Assembly (NCBI GenBank): GCA_009617715.1
Contig: VTFK01000111.1
Coordinates: 124,001-188,000 of the forward strand
Source: Plectrocnemia conspersa
Lineage: Eukaryota; Arthropoda; Insecta; Trichoptera; Polycentropodidae
Reading direction: 5' to 3'
Length of the DNA stretch: 64,000 nucleotides
The notes under the pieces were generated by a model, which did not search any database, was not told the origin of the DNA, and saw nothing but the letters and a program-made list of their open reading frames with translations. Below are positions 45,901-57,262 of the stretch, one piece after another (positions within the stretch are counted from its first letter, which is position 1; every line of letters starts with the position of its first letter). The position numbers and the translations under genes were made by a program.

Positions 45901-47691
45901 TGGAAGCGAGAGTCCTCCTGTAGCACCGTGGAGAGCCTTCGTCTGTCTTTGTGCGACGCCGCCCTTGTTAGCGGCCATAGCGTTGACGTTTCTACCCGAA
46001 GCTCCTAGATTCCTGCTCGTCGCCGGAAGGAAGGAGAGCGCCCTAGACGTCATAAAAAACATACACTTTACCAACAAGAACGTGAATGCGTTTCGAGTGA
46101 GTGTAATTTAAAATCGTCACATCTTCATCAGCTCATGGTTGCGTTCTCTGAAAATCAGGTGACTTCATTGAGCAGAAGCAACAGCGATGGAGCCACCACT
46201 CCTCCGTCACCGCCAGAAATCAGTCCTCAAGAAAATACAACTCCAGTCTCCAAACCGAGTTTTGGTGCACGTCTGCGCCTCAAAGGTTCAGTGATGTTCG
46301 ATCTGGGGAAGCAACTATTTAGACCCCTTACCTCCAATATATTTTACTCATGTGCTTCGTAGACTTTGGGTTGATGTTTAGGTCAGTGCTATTAATTATA
46401 ATTGCGATGATAAATAGTACAACGTAACTGCCTTTGCAGCTACTATACTCTAATGATGTGGTTTCCGGATTTATTCGAGAGGTACGGTCAATATGCGCAA
46501 CTGTATCCTAATGCATCAGCAGGGGTATGTGAAGTCACGTCGATAGTCAGCTTAGATGAAGAGGTAGGTTTTCTGAGCCCTCTCTCGATTCCGCAGATAT
46601 CTAAATTTACGTTGCTTGCTAGCTTTCCAAATGCGATTCGCCAGTGAACCCTGACGTGTTCGTCCACACGCTCATCGTGGGACTCAGCTGCTTGCCTACT
46701 TCACTAACGGTAGGTCTCACCATCAACAAGTTGGGAAAGAAGGTTTTGTTAGGTGAGTCATATTTGCAGTTATCAAATCACACAATTGCACAAAATTGCT
46801 AAAGGGTTTTCAACATTTACAGTGTTCATGCTGATAACTTCCGGTTGTGCTGCCGTGGGACTGAACTGGGTGCACAGCTTCGAGCAAAATCTCATACTGT
46901 CCTGCATATTCGAATCCATCATCAGTTGCACAGAGGCTGTGCTGTTTTGCGTAATAGTGGAGATATTTCCGCCCAACTTGGGCGCCACGGCCATGTCGCT
47001 GACGGTGACTTGCGGTAGGATAGGTGCCATCGTCGGCAACGTGGTGTTCGGAGCTCTGATCGACTTCAATTGTGTCATTCCGATATACACGTTTGGAACG
47101 CTGCTCATAAGTAAGTAGCGATGTTCCATGACTGGAATGCCAATTTTTAGTATGGAAATCTAGGACTTATTGTTCCAAAACTCATTCACTAATTGGAAAA
47201 CTTCAAAACATTAGTTTGAATGTTAACTTTATATGCGGATAGTATTGGAACTGTCTGGAATTCTAAATTTGTAAAATTGGAACTTTTGTCTGTCCTATGG
47301 CAATTCGTTGTCACTTCGCAGATGCATCAGGCTCGGGAGTTTCGGCTCGTGAGCAACTGTAATCCTTACCCAATCGGAGTTTTACGTCGGTACGCTGCGC
47401 GTACCGATTGCCAGAGGACACTAAAAAGTTCCAGTCGCCAAAATTAGAGTGCCAAGCAGTTTCAGTATCATCCACATACAAATTTAAGATTAAGACTAGT
47501 GCTTTCAATTTTTCTATGCTGTCTCAAAGCGTTTGTAGTGATTGGGTTTGATATGAAGTGAGTCGCATACTCTGCTGCTGACTACGACCAGCAGTATAGA
47601 ACTAAACGCTTGACTTAAATATATTTTTATTTTTTCAGCGAGTGGACTGTTCTGTCTGGCAATACCAAAAAGTGAAAGGCCGCCGTCTTGA
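42998..47691 (+). CDS. SV2-like major-facilitator transporter, 11 exons, about 518 aa, one apparent frame break
   Basis: Exons: 42998-43001, 43605-43655, 43722-43883, 43940-44084, 45662-45801, 45861-46096, 46159-46381, 46440-46563, 46623-46752, 46823-47110, 47639-47691, all GT-AG. Exon 1 supplies only ATGG, giving MDDDKFERADFETAIQHAG. Hydrophobic segments fit a 12-span carrier. The loop between spans 2 and 3 has GSLADSRGRR, the major-facilitator signature (G-x3-D-x2-GR-[KR]), and LPEAPRFLL follows the first half, as in synaptic-vesicle-protein-2 relatives. Substrates of insect members are largely unknown; they are probably organic anions or cations. The central cytosolic loop (SLSRSNSDGATTPPSPPEIS) is serine/proline-rich. 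In exon 7 the frame fails after LFRP: one base is missing in the C-run 46324-46327, and the next frame continues as expected (YLQYILLMCFVDFGLMF). A paralogue starts at 60563. Confidence 0.88.
44085..45661. other. Intron 4 of the first SV2-like gene
   Basis: Apart from the dispersed repeat at 44890-45215 it is AT-rich intron sequence without exons. Confidence 0.5.
44890..45215 (-). repeat. Dispersed repeat, copy 2 (reverse orientation of 17310-17700)
   Basis: On the minus strand it contains GGCGTCTTTCTGGCTGCGAA and a GACAGCAGACGG stretch in an order matching the copy in cadherin intron 20. The copies are diverged and their ends are approximate. Confidence 0.5.
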
Positions 47692-48114
47692 GAACGAAAC
47701 AAATATAGTATTTTTTTAATGTATCACGACATATCACTTCATTTTAATTTATTCATCAATTTTAATAATTGTATCGTTTGGAATATTATAGTTATTTTTT
47801 ACCAATAGATTTTAATATGCACTTTAATTTTAATTTGTGATTTTTAATTATTTATTTATTTTATTTATTTAAATATATGGTATAGTTATGAATTTTATCG
47901 TATGTGTTATTATTGTCATATGTATTTACGAAAAATAATACATACAACTGAGAATCTTGCGTGTGAGCAATAGATAGTTTATGTGACCAAAGATCACATA
48001 CAATGAAAGTGTGAAATGTTTTTAAACAATGTATTTATTTGTTTAGTAAATGTGTATATTTTATTTAAATTATATTAATAAAATCTTAAGATGTCCTTCA
48101 TTTCGTAGACTTAC
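47692..48114. other. 3' untranslated and intergenic sequence after the first SV2-like gene
   Basis: Very AT-rich. AATAAA-like strings (for example about 47933 and 48077) could serve as polyadenylation signals. No frame is worth reporting. Confidence 0.4.
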
Positions 48115-48435
48115 CTCTTTAATCTCACTGCTATATATGGTCACGTCGTTCGATTCGGCGTAGCTCAACTTAACTCTCGTATACTTCAAGTCAGAAGCAA
48201 AGTGGTAGTTTGGAAGTGATTAAGTATGACAGCGTTTTGCCTTACATACCATGTACCTTCCAGTCTTCGATCCACTGATCAATGCAGATGATTCGATTAT
48301 ATTTGTTTAAAGTAGGCGGAATTCGTTCGCGATGTCGTAAGTCCGGCAACAATGGGTAAACTCTGGAATGTGCTACTCGGTGAGATATTCGGTGCTGACC
48401 GTTTTGGTGTTTTTGGGTCTTGGTGCATAAATATC
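48115..48435 (-). pseudogene. Possible orphan coding fragment of unknown family
   Basis: On the minus strand an open stretch ends at a good donor (CATG|GTATGT, exon end 48250) and reads VYPLLPDLRHRERIPPTLNK then YNRIICIDQWIEDWK. A second stretch, ending at GAG|GTAAGT (exon end 48115), reads VKLSYAESNDVTIYSSEIKE. The two look like exons by composition and donor quality, but the acceptor between them is uncertain and no further exons are visible downstream, where the SV2-like gene lies on the other strand. I do not recognise the protein. It may be an isolated gene fragment, or an exon pair of a gene interrupted by transposons. Confidence 0.3.
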
Positions 48436-49303
48436 CATTGCCTTTTCGTTACAATTCATTGAATTTTTTGAGGTATAGACAATTTATCGATACTTAACAA
48501 TTTTAACTGCAGACTATAGTGTTTTAAAAAGTCGTAATTGCATCCCTTTTTCTTAACTGTTTTGCTTCAGCAGCCATACATGTTAAAAATACGTAGCTAT
48601 TGCATAATATTATTATAATTATAATAGGCATTTTATTTTCCGCTACTGCTTTTAAGCAATATGGGCATCATCTTATAAGCCATGGATATATCGTTATCAA
48701 TAAATAAAATGTACGGACTTTAAAAATTTCGCCCTAATACCGTTATTACTGGTATTGCAAACCTTAGACCCCTGGTATAAGGTTTTGGTTTTGTCCACCC
48801 CATAAAAATGCAATTGAAAAAATGATATTTACATATATGAACGTATGATTCCATGAATAAACAGAACATGATAAAACACAAGATGAAAAAACAGAACATG
48901 TCGAATCAGAACTGTGAACAGCGGAAAACGGAACCACGACAATTCTAAACAAATTAAAAAATATATTTATATATTTCCATATATGACCAGTTAAAAAATA
49001 AAAAAGTGATCAATTATTAAAATAAATAATTAAAATAATTAAACACATTTTGGCGGCGTTCTGACAGTTCCCAGTGTTGCCACACCACCGCTCAACTTGT
49101 GAAGCGGGTGGTTTATCAACAACTGGTAATATATACATTCTTCCCCTCTCTCTCGCTTTGACTACGGTCTAACACCCCGCGTCCCCGCCACCTCTCCAAA
49201 AAGGTCGTTTAATTAAATAGCGCTCAAAAACCACATGCGCTACAACATAAATAATTAAAACAAAATGATCACCATTTAATATTAAATGATCGCCATTTAT
49301 TAG

Positions 49304-49685
49304 ATAATTGTTCGAAGCCGTCGCTTCCGGACGCGCCCATTTTAAAATGAAACATTCTATAATATATTTAATTTTCTAATCTGTAAATCGTATCGCTCTG
49401 TTTGAACGTTGTATAATAATACACGTAAACAAAGGAAATATATTTAATTATAATAATAAAAATAAAAATTGAATTTGCTCCGAATAATTTTCGAGCCGCC
49501 GGTAATGAATTCTTTTGTTGTCGACCAATGAAAATTAAGCATTTAAATATTAAACAAAATGGTCGACAGTAACGTGGCAACAGCTATCAATAATTTTGCT
49601 ACGCGTCAATAATTTTCAATATTTTCTCATGTGCATTGTTAGATTTGACTAAAAATAAATATATTCGGATTGCAAATTAACTATA
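49304..49685 (+). repeat. Dispersed repeat C, copy 2
   Basis: Same landmarks and orientation as 34046-34406, with small indels, including an extra ATTATAATAATAAAAATA stretch. It is a non-coding dispersed element of unknown class. Confidence 0.8.
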
Positions 49686-49892
49686 GTCTATTTATTTTGA
49701 GTCAGTGCGCAAGAACATTGTTTAAAGCGTAATCATAACATGCTTTTAAATTTCTGCCCTGTGATTGGTCGTTCGCCGTAAGATCAATCGTTTCATTGAG
49801 AACGACCATTGCGATTTAATGCAGATATTCGTTAAGACTGCAGAAATTTAAAGTCAGCATCTTATATATATTTATACTTAGTACGTATGAAG

Positions 49893-50104
49893 TCGAAGGA
49901 CCACCGTCTTTCGACGGAATTAAACGCCTCTAACCATAGAAATGCTTTATTATCAGAGTTTACATCCTCAGAATCCTTGCTGACGCACGACCACACGCCG
50001 TGACAGCTGAGGCGTCTTCAGGTTATTTATACACAAAAAACCACGCACGGCCATAACACACTTTTATTCGGCCATGCATAAATATATGTAAAATTGTCGG
50101 AACA
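49893..50104 (-). repeat. 3' LTR of the BEL/Pao element, truncated
   Basis: On the minus strand it begins TGTTCCGACAATTTTAC and matches the 5' LTR up to GGTCCTTCGA. The last 41 bases present in the other LTR are absent. Confidence 0.9.
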
Positions 50105-50557
50105 TTCTCCCCCCTTGAAGGAACGTACATACTTTGAACAAGGGAAAAGTATTGTTCTTTCAAAACACTAGTTGAACAAACTTATTGAAAAACAGTTGGC
50201 TGAACGCAATTATATTAACTAATAAAAAAGGTTAGCCACTCGGCTAAATAAAAACTCTGCCACATAGGCGCAGAAATTATAACACATGAGTATTCCCAAC
50301 CGAAAAACAATACCAAATTATATACAACAAAAATTATAATACACAAGTATACAGAAGAGTTAACACTTACAAACATTGTAACATATGAACATTGCAAAAA
50401 CTTATGTTTGGAACATTTTTTCCTCCCTACACTTCAAGTAGCTTTGTATCTTATTTTGAAACGATACTTGTTTACTCACTATTTTCTAATTTCATCGCCT
50501 GAGCGATGTTTACGCACATTTGTTTTATTATACTGTGTCCTGTTGATGCTCCACTGG

Positions 50558-53383
50558 TTAGAGTGCTAGCCTGCTGACTGCACGTTTGGTGATGCCGCTA
50601 GGCGTTTTTACCGAGACAACGCGTACAACTCCATCTTCTCCTGGCTGCAACCCGATCACTCGTCCAAGTTGCCATTGAAGAGGAGGCAGATTGTCCTCCC
50701 TCAACAACACCATGTCGCCAATGTCAGGATTGGAGGAACCCGATCTGAAGCTGCGCTGCTGCATCAATGTCACATACTCCTTGGACCACCTGGCCCAGAA
50801 GTGCTGCACCAGCTGTTGCAAACGTCTGTACTGAGACAGCCGTGACTCCGGCACGTCGTGCACGTTTTCCTGGGGACAAGCAGTTAGTGGCTCGCCGATA
50901 AGGAAATGACCAGGAGTCAATGGAACGAGGTCATTTGGATCATTGGAACTTGGAGTGAGCGGACGCGAATTTAATACTGACTCGATCTGCGCAACGACGG
51001 TACTGAAGGCTTCATATGTTAAGGACGCGTTTCCCACTACCCTTACCAGATGTCGCTTGGCTGATTTGACAGCCGCTTCCCACAAACCGCCAAAATGCGG
51101 TGACCGCGGTGGTATGAATCTCCATTTAATCCTTTGTTCAGCTAACGAAGCCGGAACTTCCTTGAAGTCGGCAGATCTTAGAAGCCTTCCTAGCTGACGA
51201 GAGGCTCCCACAAAGTTCGTGGCATTATCCGAGTGCAACTCGGCAGGTTTGCCCTCCTCGCGATAAATCGTCTCAAGGTGTTCATGAACTCATTTGTAGT
51301 GAGTCCCGTGACAACCTCCAGGTGCACTGCCTTTGTCGCAAAACACACAAAGACACACACATATCCATTCATCATTGATCGGTTCCGATATGCCTTGATG
51401 GACGCAACGCAGAATCCGACCAAGTTGATGGTAGACTGACACTGCGCAAACCTATGGCGTGGGGCAACTATTGCCTTTAGGCCATTTAAACCCCCGTACA
51501 ACAATTGCCAGGAGCTGAATAAAGAGCTGGGGATTTTATTATCCCAGCCAAGCTTCTCCTTCCACAACTGCTGCATGTATATTTTTAATATTACAACAAC
51601 GAGACCGACGAGACCCAGTGGATCAAAAATTTGTGCGATCGACTTGAGGATCTCCCTTTTGGTCACTGGGACTGTCTCCGGGAACGCTGCCATAAAAAAG
51701 AACCTATCTGTTCTCGTTTCCCAGCCCATTCCCAGTGTCGTTGACTCATTCGTCTCAATGATATGGTGAGAGATCTGTCCCTTTGCGTCCTCCTTGAGAT
51801 CGCTTATCACCCTCGGCTCGTTTGACAGCCATTTTCTCAGGGTGAAACAACCCTTTCTCAATATGACGTCAATTTGAGACCGTAATGCCTTAAGGGCCAC
51901 AATGGAATCTGCTCCGGTGAGCAGGTCATCAACATAGAAATCATTTTTTATGACTGCAGAGGCTGCAGGAAAATCAACCTCTGCCTCGGCTGCAAGTTGA
52001 TGCAGGCAACGCACCGACAAAAATGAAGCTGGAGCTGTCCCGTACGTTACTGTGTTCAGCTGGAACGATTTTACGTCGTCCCGTGGGTCAGATCGCCACA
52101 ATTTTTTTTTGAAATCTCCTATGGGAGGCGTGAACCTGAACCTGCCGGTACATTTTCTCTATGTCAGCCGTAATGACATACGTGAACCGACGAAAACGAA
52201 TCAACACGACAAAAATATTCTGCTGTAGTTTTGGACCAACCATCAGTAGATCATTGAGCGAGGCACCGTTGCTGGACTTGAACGATGCATCGAAAACCAC
52301 TCGGAGCTTGGTTGTGAGGCTACTTTCCTTTATCACAGCATGGTGTGGAATGTAGTAACCCTCGTCCCTTATGGACGGATCGGTGGGAAGCTCAGACATG
52401 TGACCAAGAGAGATATACTCTTTAAGAAAGTCAGTATACTCATCCCGAATCTTTACAGACTTCGCCAGCTTTCTCTCTAAAGCAAAGAACCGCTTAAGCG
52501 CTGGCTCGTATGATACACCCAAAGTGCGGTCATCAGTTTTGAATGGAAGGCGTACAACAAATCTACCTTCCGTTGTACGACTTGTTGAACCCTTGAATTC
52601 TTCCTCGCACTTGTCGCTGTGACTAGCTCTTAGGTCATTACTGACCTCTTCGAGCTCCCAGAACTTTTTCAGCTGCCTGTCCATCTGCACCAAGCTAAGA
52701 TTGCAGGCAGGATCTTTATCGGCCGGTGCTAAGATGCTACCTGACACTATCCACCCAAATGTGGAATTTGCCAGAATTACTACTGACCCATCCTCAAGTT
52801 CGATTCTTTTGCGCCCACTGCGCATTGATTCAAAGAACCAACTTGCGTTAAGGATGACATCCACCTCTCCCGGCAAGTCAAATTCATTGTCTGCCAGTTG
52901 GATATATCTAGGGATGGCCCTACGTACATTGCTGATGGCCATGCTTGGAATTTTTGCAGTCAATTTCGGCATGACCATAGCGTCAATTACCGACCACTGC
53001 TTTTCCTTCCTCGACGCTATTTTTAGCTTTACAGAGCCTTGACTAGCAGCCACAGACTCCGCTACACCCACTATGTTGGCGCTGGATTTGCGGATGTTCA
53101 AACCCAGCCTGTCAACCAGTGCACATGATACAAGGTTCGTCTCAGCGCCAGTGTCAAGAAGGGCACGGCAGACTTGCGTGGAATCATTTCGACCCCGGAT
53201 GGATAATTTTACCGTCGAAAGTAAAGCTATTTGCGATACTACCTTACCGGTTTGACCTGGCCGGCAGGCCATTACAGCGGACATTGTCGCTTTTGGAGCT
53301 TCTGCTCGATCCCTATCTTCATGGAGCAAAAGTGATGCCTTTTGCACACACTGAGCAGCAACTGCCCCTGCAATTACCAGCAC
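50558..53383 (-). pseudogene. BEL/Pao pol remnant (protease, reverse transcriptase, integrase)
   Basis: Three overlapping open stretches in different frames. The first (53383-52088) has the protease motif LLDTGAETNLVS and the start of the reverse transcriptase. The second (52101-51190) has the catalytic YVDD within NDFYVDDLLTG, then the start of RNase H (LVGFCVASIKAY), directly followed by an integrase string (FVCFATKAVHLEVV), so the region between them is missing. The third (51238-50558) has the integrase aspartate in HSDNATNFVG and the glutamate in GGLWEAAVKSAK. Frame changes occur at a run of nine A near 52100 and at about 51230. Confidence 0.9.
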
Positions 53384-54432
53384 TATGACCTTTCCGCAGG
53401 CAATTAAAACATAGTGCGTTTCGTTTCACGATGACCCACCTTTTATGGACATGCAATTGTTTGAAACTGGGGCACTCACCCAACTTGTGAGTCCCCTTGC
53501 ACTGAGGACATACCTCGCGCAACGGCTGATGGCTCACTTGGTGAACAACTTTAGGCTCCTTAATAGGAACCTGAGTCGGGATAATTGTGTTTTCCAACAC
53601 TTGATGTTTCGTTTTTAGGAATGTTAACAACGCCTCGAACGTTGTCAATTTGATTGTTAGTGCTGTCGCTTCCCATTCGCGGGCCAGCACCACTGCCAAT
53701 TTTGACACGATGACCTGCACTAGGACAAAATCCCAATGCTGCACTGGCAGCCCAAGACCTTCCAGTGCTCTTACGTGCAACGTAGCCTCATCGATCAGCT
53801 TCCTTAACCCCACATGGGAGCTGGCGCTAACCTGTCGAAATACTGAGCAGTGCTCTCCAGTGCTCAGTGGCTAAAATTTTCGGGTTGTCGAACCGTGATC
53901 GCAACAACTCCCATGCGATGTCAAATGACTGACCTGCGGACTCTATACCACGAAGGACCTCAGCGGCTTCTCCCTTGACCGAAGTCAACAAATAGTGGAC
54001 TTTCTCTTCATCTGATATGTTTGCCTTTCGGCAAACAATATTTAGAAAAAGGCTAGAGAAATGCGGCCAATCTTTGTAGTTACCTTCAAATGAAGGCAAC
54101 CGAAGGGCAGGTAATGAGACATTAGTAGGCGGCGCGACTGTTGGGAGGGGGGGTTGCCCCCGTGCATATCGCACTATTAACTCTTTCGCGGCGTAAATGG
54201 ATTTGTAATAATCCCTTTCAAACGCCGAGGTAGCTTCATCGTCCACCTCACCTATGTTGCATTCGATGTCCTCTTGGACCTGCCTGAAGGTCCTTAAGAC
54301 ATCCACAACGTCATCAAGATGTACTTGAAGACCCGACGCGTCTCCTCTCGACACGCAGCCCTCAACAGCGTCGGCAAATCGCTTAAGCTGCGACTGCAGC
54401 CTAGAACGCTTCAGTATGTCGCGTTTCGACAT
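53319..54432 (-). pseudogene. BEL/Pao gag remnant
   Basis: Starts MSKRDILKRSRLQ at 54432 and includes LPSFEGNYKDWPHFSSLF, typical of BEL/Pao gag. The frame changes near 53825, then continues to CCHC zinc knuckles (CPQCKGTHKLGEC, CFNCLRKGHSAGNC). It overlaps the start of pol near 53380. Confidence 0.88.
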
Positions 54433-54629
54433 ATTGACTCGAAGGAAAAGTTTGAGGTTAGGAAATAACAAGTGGGGAACGGCTAACCACTAACCTAAAT
54501 GTCCTCTCCTCCGTCTGCGCTTCTCGACCCGGCGGCTTCCCCTGTGATGCCCCGCAGTTGCTCAGCTGCTGCTGCCCCGAATGCTTCCTCAGCGAAGCGC
54601 TGGTGGTCCATCCGGCTCGAAGGACCAAA

Positions 54630-54903
54630 TGTTGCGACCTCTCCCCTTTGGAGATGGCCGTCTTTTCTTCTCGAAGGACCACCGTCTTTCGACGGAATTA
54701 AACGCCTCTAACCATAGAAATGCTTTATTATCAGAGTTTACATCCTCAGAATCCTTGCTGACGCACGACCACACGCCGTGACAGCTGAGGCGTCTTCAGG
54801 TTATTTATACACAAAAAACCACGCACGGCCATAACACACTTTTATTCGGCCATGCATAAATATATTCAATGATTGTGATGCATTCCGGTAAATTGTCGGA
54901 ACA
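54630..54903 (-). repeat. 5' LTR of the BEL/Pao element
   Basis: On the minus strand it begins TGTTCCGACAATT and ends GGTCGCAACA, giving the usual TGTT...AACA termini. Compared with the 3' LTR it has a 22-base insertion near its outer end (about 54866-54887). Confidence 0.85.
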
Positions 54904-55544
54904 CTAATAAAACGTATTTTTTTATCTATTGATATTTGGGGTACTATCTTTCACTTTCAATGATTGTGATGCATTCGGTTATTTAGCTGGAGAAATTAGG
55001 TTCCATTTTTGCGTAGTTATCTTATTGCTCGCTCATGGCTTCTAAAACATAATTATGAACTCTAAAAATATAACAATTTGACGAGGATGCAAATATTTGC
55101 ATATGTTTTTTTTTTTTAAATTAGCAAAGCTATCTGTGTCCAATTAATTATATTGTAAAATGAGCATATTTTTTCACTATGATGTAAATATTTTGAATTT
55201 TTATTACACTATTAACTAAAAAAGCAATTCTTCTTAGAAGATTTGATCTTCTAAAAATCTTTTATTAATACATATTAACTTGATGATAAAATTGTCAAAC
55301 TAACTGATTAACAACGAAACACATATTTGTCGGTTTGCCGGCGAAAATATTGTATTGTTTCTTCAGTACCTACCTAGATGCTAGGTCGTAAAAATTCAAA
55401 ACTTTTCTAAATAGTCATTCAATTTGTAAATGCTATCTTGTTGCCACTCTTTTATGACGTACATAAGTAATACTTTGGCAAGACGTGATTACAAAACCAG
55501 CTTGAAATGTTTTTTTTTAATATACGTATATATTTTATTTAATT

Positions 55545-55600
55545 TTGGTGCGGGCCGGATCCAGCCCGCGAGCCGCCATTTGACCAGGCCTGCGGTAGAC
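55545..55600. repeat. Possible hAT-type terminal fragment
   Basis: GGCCGGATCCAGCCCGCGAG followed by CCGCCATTTGACCAGGCCTG is a GC-rich string of the kind found at hAT element ends. No partner terminus was found. Confidence 0.3.
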
Positions 55601-56139
55601 GATGCACATTTATTTTATGCATACACCACTATATATTTTTTTATTTTATCAAACATTTCGTGCACACTTGTAATATTTTGACGTATTGGGAAAACCTGTC
55701 AATACTAAGCTATAATTAAATATGCAATTTTCAAGATAACAATTTTAACTTGATATTTTAACTATATTTTAATTTAAATAAAATACACAAATATGTATGA
55801 CGCACAACGAAATGTTATATATTTTTCCTATTGAAACCGCTTATATCTGCTAATGAAATAGAGAGCGAGAAAAGAAGGGGAAGGTCTTACGTTCGCTAAC
55901 TACAGTCTCAATAGTCAGCAGATAAACAAATATTCGCAGAAATCACGTGAAGAATAACAAATCACAAACTGGTGACTAATTCTTTGCAGTACAAAATAAA
56001 ACCTATATTACCATGAGTCTGAGGGATGGATAAAGCGTTGATGCTCTCATAAAATATTGTTATATTATATTAATAATTACTTATATAAAATAAAATTACT
56101 TATATAAAAAATTTTGGTTTAATAATTACTTATATAAAA

Positions 56140-57260
56140 GAAAACAAAAAGTTAAGATAAATAATGTATGTTCTGAAGAGAGGTTAGTGTATTATGGAGT
56201 ACCACAAGGGTCTAAATTGGGACCATTGTTGTTTGTTTTATATATAAATGATATAGTTAATAACGTAAGAAAATGTAAAGTTCATCTATTTGCGGATGAC
56301 ACATTGATCTATTGCATGGGTGATAACATTGAAGAAGTTGTGAGTAATTTGAATGATGAATTAGGTGTGTTAGAGATATGGTTAAAGAATAATGTACTTA
56401 AATTAAATGAGAATAAAACTAAATGTATGTTTATTAATTATAAAAATGTGTTAGATGATAGTACCAAAATAGTAATAAATAACTCTAATATAGAAATAGT
56501 GGATAATATAAAATATTTAGGAGTAATTGTTGATACAAAATTAAACTTTAAAGAACATTGTAATTACATATTAAAAAAAATTAGTAGAAAAATAGGTTTA
56601 TTATCTAGATTAAGAAATATATTAAGTATAAATACAAAAAAATTAATTTACAATAGTATAATATTGCCCCATTTTAATTATTGTGCAACACTTTTAAATA
56701 TGTTGAATAAATTAGATAAACAAATGTTGCAAAAATTACAAAATAGGGCAATGAGAGTAATCTTAAATAAAAATAGATTAACTAATTGTAAAAGTATGAT
56801 TGATAGATTAGAATGGTTGAATGTTCAAGAAATATTGAGTATGAATGTTTTAGTATTTATATATAAGTTAGAAAATAATATGTTACCACACTATTTTAAT
56901 AAGTATTTAATAAGAAATAAAGATGTACATAAATATAATACTAGAAATAGAGAAAATTTAAAAATAATTAAGTATAAGAAAACGAGTACGGCTAGGGGAA
57001 TTATGTACGGAGGTTTTAATTTATATAATAGTCTTCCAAGAGAAAACTGAAACAGCAAAAAATATAACGGGTTTTATAAATGGAATAAAAAAACACCTTC
57101 GTACATATAGAAATAAAATATTATAATATTAAGTCTTTATTATTGTATATTTTTTCTTTCTGTTATGTATTTTTTATATATTTTTATATATGTTTACTAA
57201 ATTTGTTAGATGTAAAGATTAGCTATTAAGCTAAATAAATTAATAAAATAAAAATAAATA
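56140..57260 (+). mobile_element. Non-LTR retrotransposon 3' half (reverse transcriptase), very AT-rich
   Basis: The frame open to 57050 has the reverse transcriptase motifs YYGVPQGSKLGPLLFVLYIN and HLFADDTLIY, then WLKNNVLKLNENKTKCMF and LPHFNYCATL. This is the layout of CR1/jockey-group LINEs. The 5' half is missing. Just upstream are three copies of ATTACTTATATAAAA (56082-56140). The 3' end passes into an AATAAAT-rich tail (57220-57262), which fits the simple-repeat tails of this group. Codon use is strongly A/T biased compared with host exons. Confidence 0.88.
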
Positions 57261-57262
57261 AA

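Larger units (their letters stand above)
49893..54903 (-). mobile_element. BEL/Pao LTR retrotransposon, internally deleted and frame-broken
   Basis: Long terminal repeats at 49893-50104 and 54630-54903 bracket gag and pol remnants on the minus strand. Pol has the order protease, reverse transcriptase, then integrase, typical of BEL/Pao. A polypurine tract (CAAGGGGGGAGAA on the minus strand) abuts the 3' LTR. TTTGGTCCTTCGAGCCGGA directly after the 5' LTR is the likely primer-binding site. The two LTRs are nearly identical over about 190 bases, so insertion was recent. No target duplication is visible at the outer edges, because the 3' LTR is truncated. Several reading-frame changes and a deletion of the RNase H and early integrase region make it inactive. 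Confidence 0.93.

Noticed and set aside
45727..46077. Minus-strand frame across SV2-like exons 5 and 6
   Set aside because: It crosses a real intron of the plus-strand gene and has no protein features.
48338..48380. Plus-strand ATGGGTAAACTCTGGAATG followed by a GTGAGA donor, as a first exon
   Set aside because: No matching second exon was found, and the same bases are open on the minus strand as part of a better exon candidate.
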